A DNA stretch of 64,000 nt. Origin: Aeromicrobium flavum (GTDB lineage Bacteria > Actinomycetota > Actinomycetes > Propionibacteriales > Nocardioidaceae). This document shows, one piece after another, positions 63,426 to 64,000 of the stretch. Both the position numbers and the translations under genes were made by a program. Under the pieces are notes generated by a model. That model was not told the DNA's origin. It saw only the letters and a program-made list of their open reading frames with translations, and made no database searches. The stretch covers positions 1-64,000 of the forward strand of contig NZ_BJZQ01000014.1 in the NCBI RefSeq assembly GCF_007992115.1, in the 5' to 3' direction. Each line of letters opens with the position of its first letter. The stretch's first letter is position 1.

Positions 63426-64000
63426 TTGAACCACAGGACCGTCGACGTCGCCGACCTGGTCTCGCGGGCGCAAGCCGGCGAGGCCAGGTCGGTGGCACGT
63501 CTGATCACGTTGGTCGAGACCGAGTCCGACCACCTGCGCGAGGTCAGCGCCGCCCTGGCGCCGCTGGTCGGGAACGCGCACGTCATCGGCCTCACCGGCT
63601 CGCCCGGCGTCGGCAAGTCGACCACCACCTCGGCGCTCGTCACCGAGCTGCGCGCCCGCGGGCGCCGCGTCGGGGTGCTCGCGGTCGATCCGACCTCGCC
63701 GTTCAGCGGGGGCGCCCTGCTGGGCGATCGCGTGCGGATGCAGGACCACGCCACCGACCCCGACGTCTACATCCGCTCGATGGCCAGCCGCGGTCACCTC
63801 GGCGGCCTGTCGTGGGCGACGCCCCAGGCCATCCGCGTCCTCGACGCGGCGGGGTGCGACGTCGTGCTGCTCGAGACCGTCGGCGTCGGGCAGTCCGAGG
63901 TCGAGGTCGCCGGGCTGGCCGACACCACCGTCGTGCTGCTCGCGCCCGGGATGGGCGACGGCATCCAGGCGGCGAAGGCCGGGATCCTCGAGATCGGCGA
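63426..64000 (+). CDS. meaB: Methylmalonyl-CoA mutase-associated GTPase MeaB (3' end outside window)
   Basis: 191 complete codons are visible. Walker A is GLTGSPGVGKSTTTSAL; the downstream VDPTSPFSGGALLGDR, SMASRGHLGGLSWAT and LETVGVGQSEVEVAGLADT blocks are typical of MeaB/ArgK GTPases. MeaB loads and protects B12 mutases. The start is uncertain: TTG 63426 gives a normal N-terminus (NHRTVDVADLV), but the frame is open upstream. No stop occurs before the right edge. Confidence 0.92.
   Translation, partial: MNHRTVDVADLVSRAQAGEARSVARLITLVETESDHLREVSAALAPLVGNAHVIGLTGSPGVGKSTTTSALVTELRARGRRVGVLAVDPTSPFSGGALLGDRVRMQDHATDPDVYIRSMASRGHLGGLSWATPQAIRVLDAAGCDVVLLETVGVGQSEVEVAGLADTTVVLLAPGMGDGIQAAKAGILEIG

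Overview
This is high-GC chromosomal DNA of an actinobacterium. The marker set is typical of the phylum: an SigR/RsrA thiol-stress pair, a WhiB1-type iron-sulphur regulator, the actinobacterial ribosomal peptide bL37, the NucS mismatch endonuclease, the multifunctional 2-oxoglutarate decarboxylase Kgd, a PdtaS-type kinase and a DUF2550 gene after atpC. Gene content and protein style suggest Nocardioidaceae, perhaps Aeromicrobium or a relative; the family assignment is inference. About 60 protein genes and one tRNA are packed tightly. I see no insertion sequence, prophage or CRISPR array.

Layout. 1-4.4 kb: an ECF sigma factor with a fused zinc-finger, membrane and Pro/Thr/Glu-repeat tail (runs off the left edge), a degenerate GGDEF-like protein, an SRAP (YedK/HMCES) protein, then sigR-rsrA behind a consensus SigR promoter, and tiny bL37. 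4.5-11.7 kb: a thioesterase, a heterodimeric ABC exporter with complementary degenerate ATP sites, a ThDP enzyme, pdtaS and whiB1. 12-22 kb: central carbon metabolism (malic enzyme, Kgd, an orphan fused E1 dehydrogenase), an MDR oxidoreductase, OsmC and a metallo-hydrolase. 22-24.3 kb: arsM/arsR with duplicated operators, then a small HTH gene plus a stand-alone Clp-N protein behind duplicated 18-bp palindromes. 24.3-36.2 kb: two-domain GNAT, tRNA-Arg(CCG), a receiver protein, argS-lysA, an MFS exporter under a MerR-type promoter, hom-thrC-thrB and rho. 36.3-42.8 kb: peroxidase, rpmE-prfA-prmC, an unusual intergenic inverted-repeat cluster, a DMT permease, and Sua5/YrdC-wecA-atpI-like. 42.9-50.6 kb: the complete F1Fo ATP synthase operon. 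50.6-64 kb: a tiny secreted peptide, then genes fitting an ethylmalonyl-CoA (EMC) pathway: cobalamin adenosyltransferase, ethylmalonyl-CoA mutase, a 3-hydroxyacyl-CoA dehydrogenase, crotonyl-CoA carboxylase/reductase, methylmalonyl-CoA epimerase, thiolase and the start of meaB. Ferritin, nucS and others lie among them.

How they work together. Thiolase, hydroxyacyl-CoA dehydrogenase, Ccr, Ecm, epimerase, MeaB and the adenosyltransferase form most of a route that assimilates acetyl-CoA through C4/C5 acyl-CoA esters using adenosylcobalamin. Kgd and malic enzyme handle TCA-cycle carbon, and lysA/hom/thrC/thrB make aspartate-family amino acids. SigR/RsrA, OsmC, the GPx-like peroxidase and ferritin are oxidative-stress and iron functions.

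A recurring architectural feature is a -10-like hexamer (usually TAGGCT or another TAnnnT) 6-8 nt before the start codon at about 20 genes. This indicates pervasive leaderless transcription, and I used it to choose several starts.
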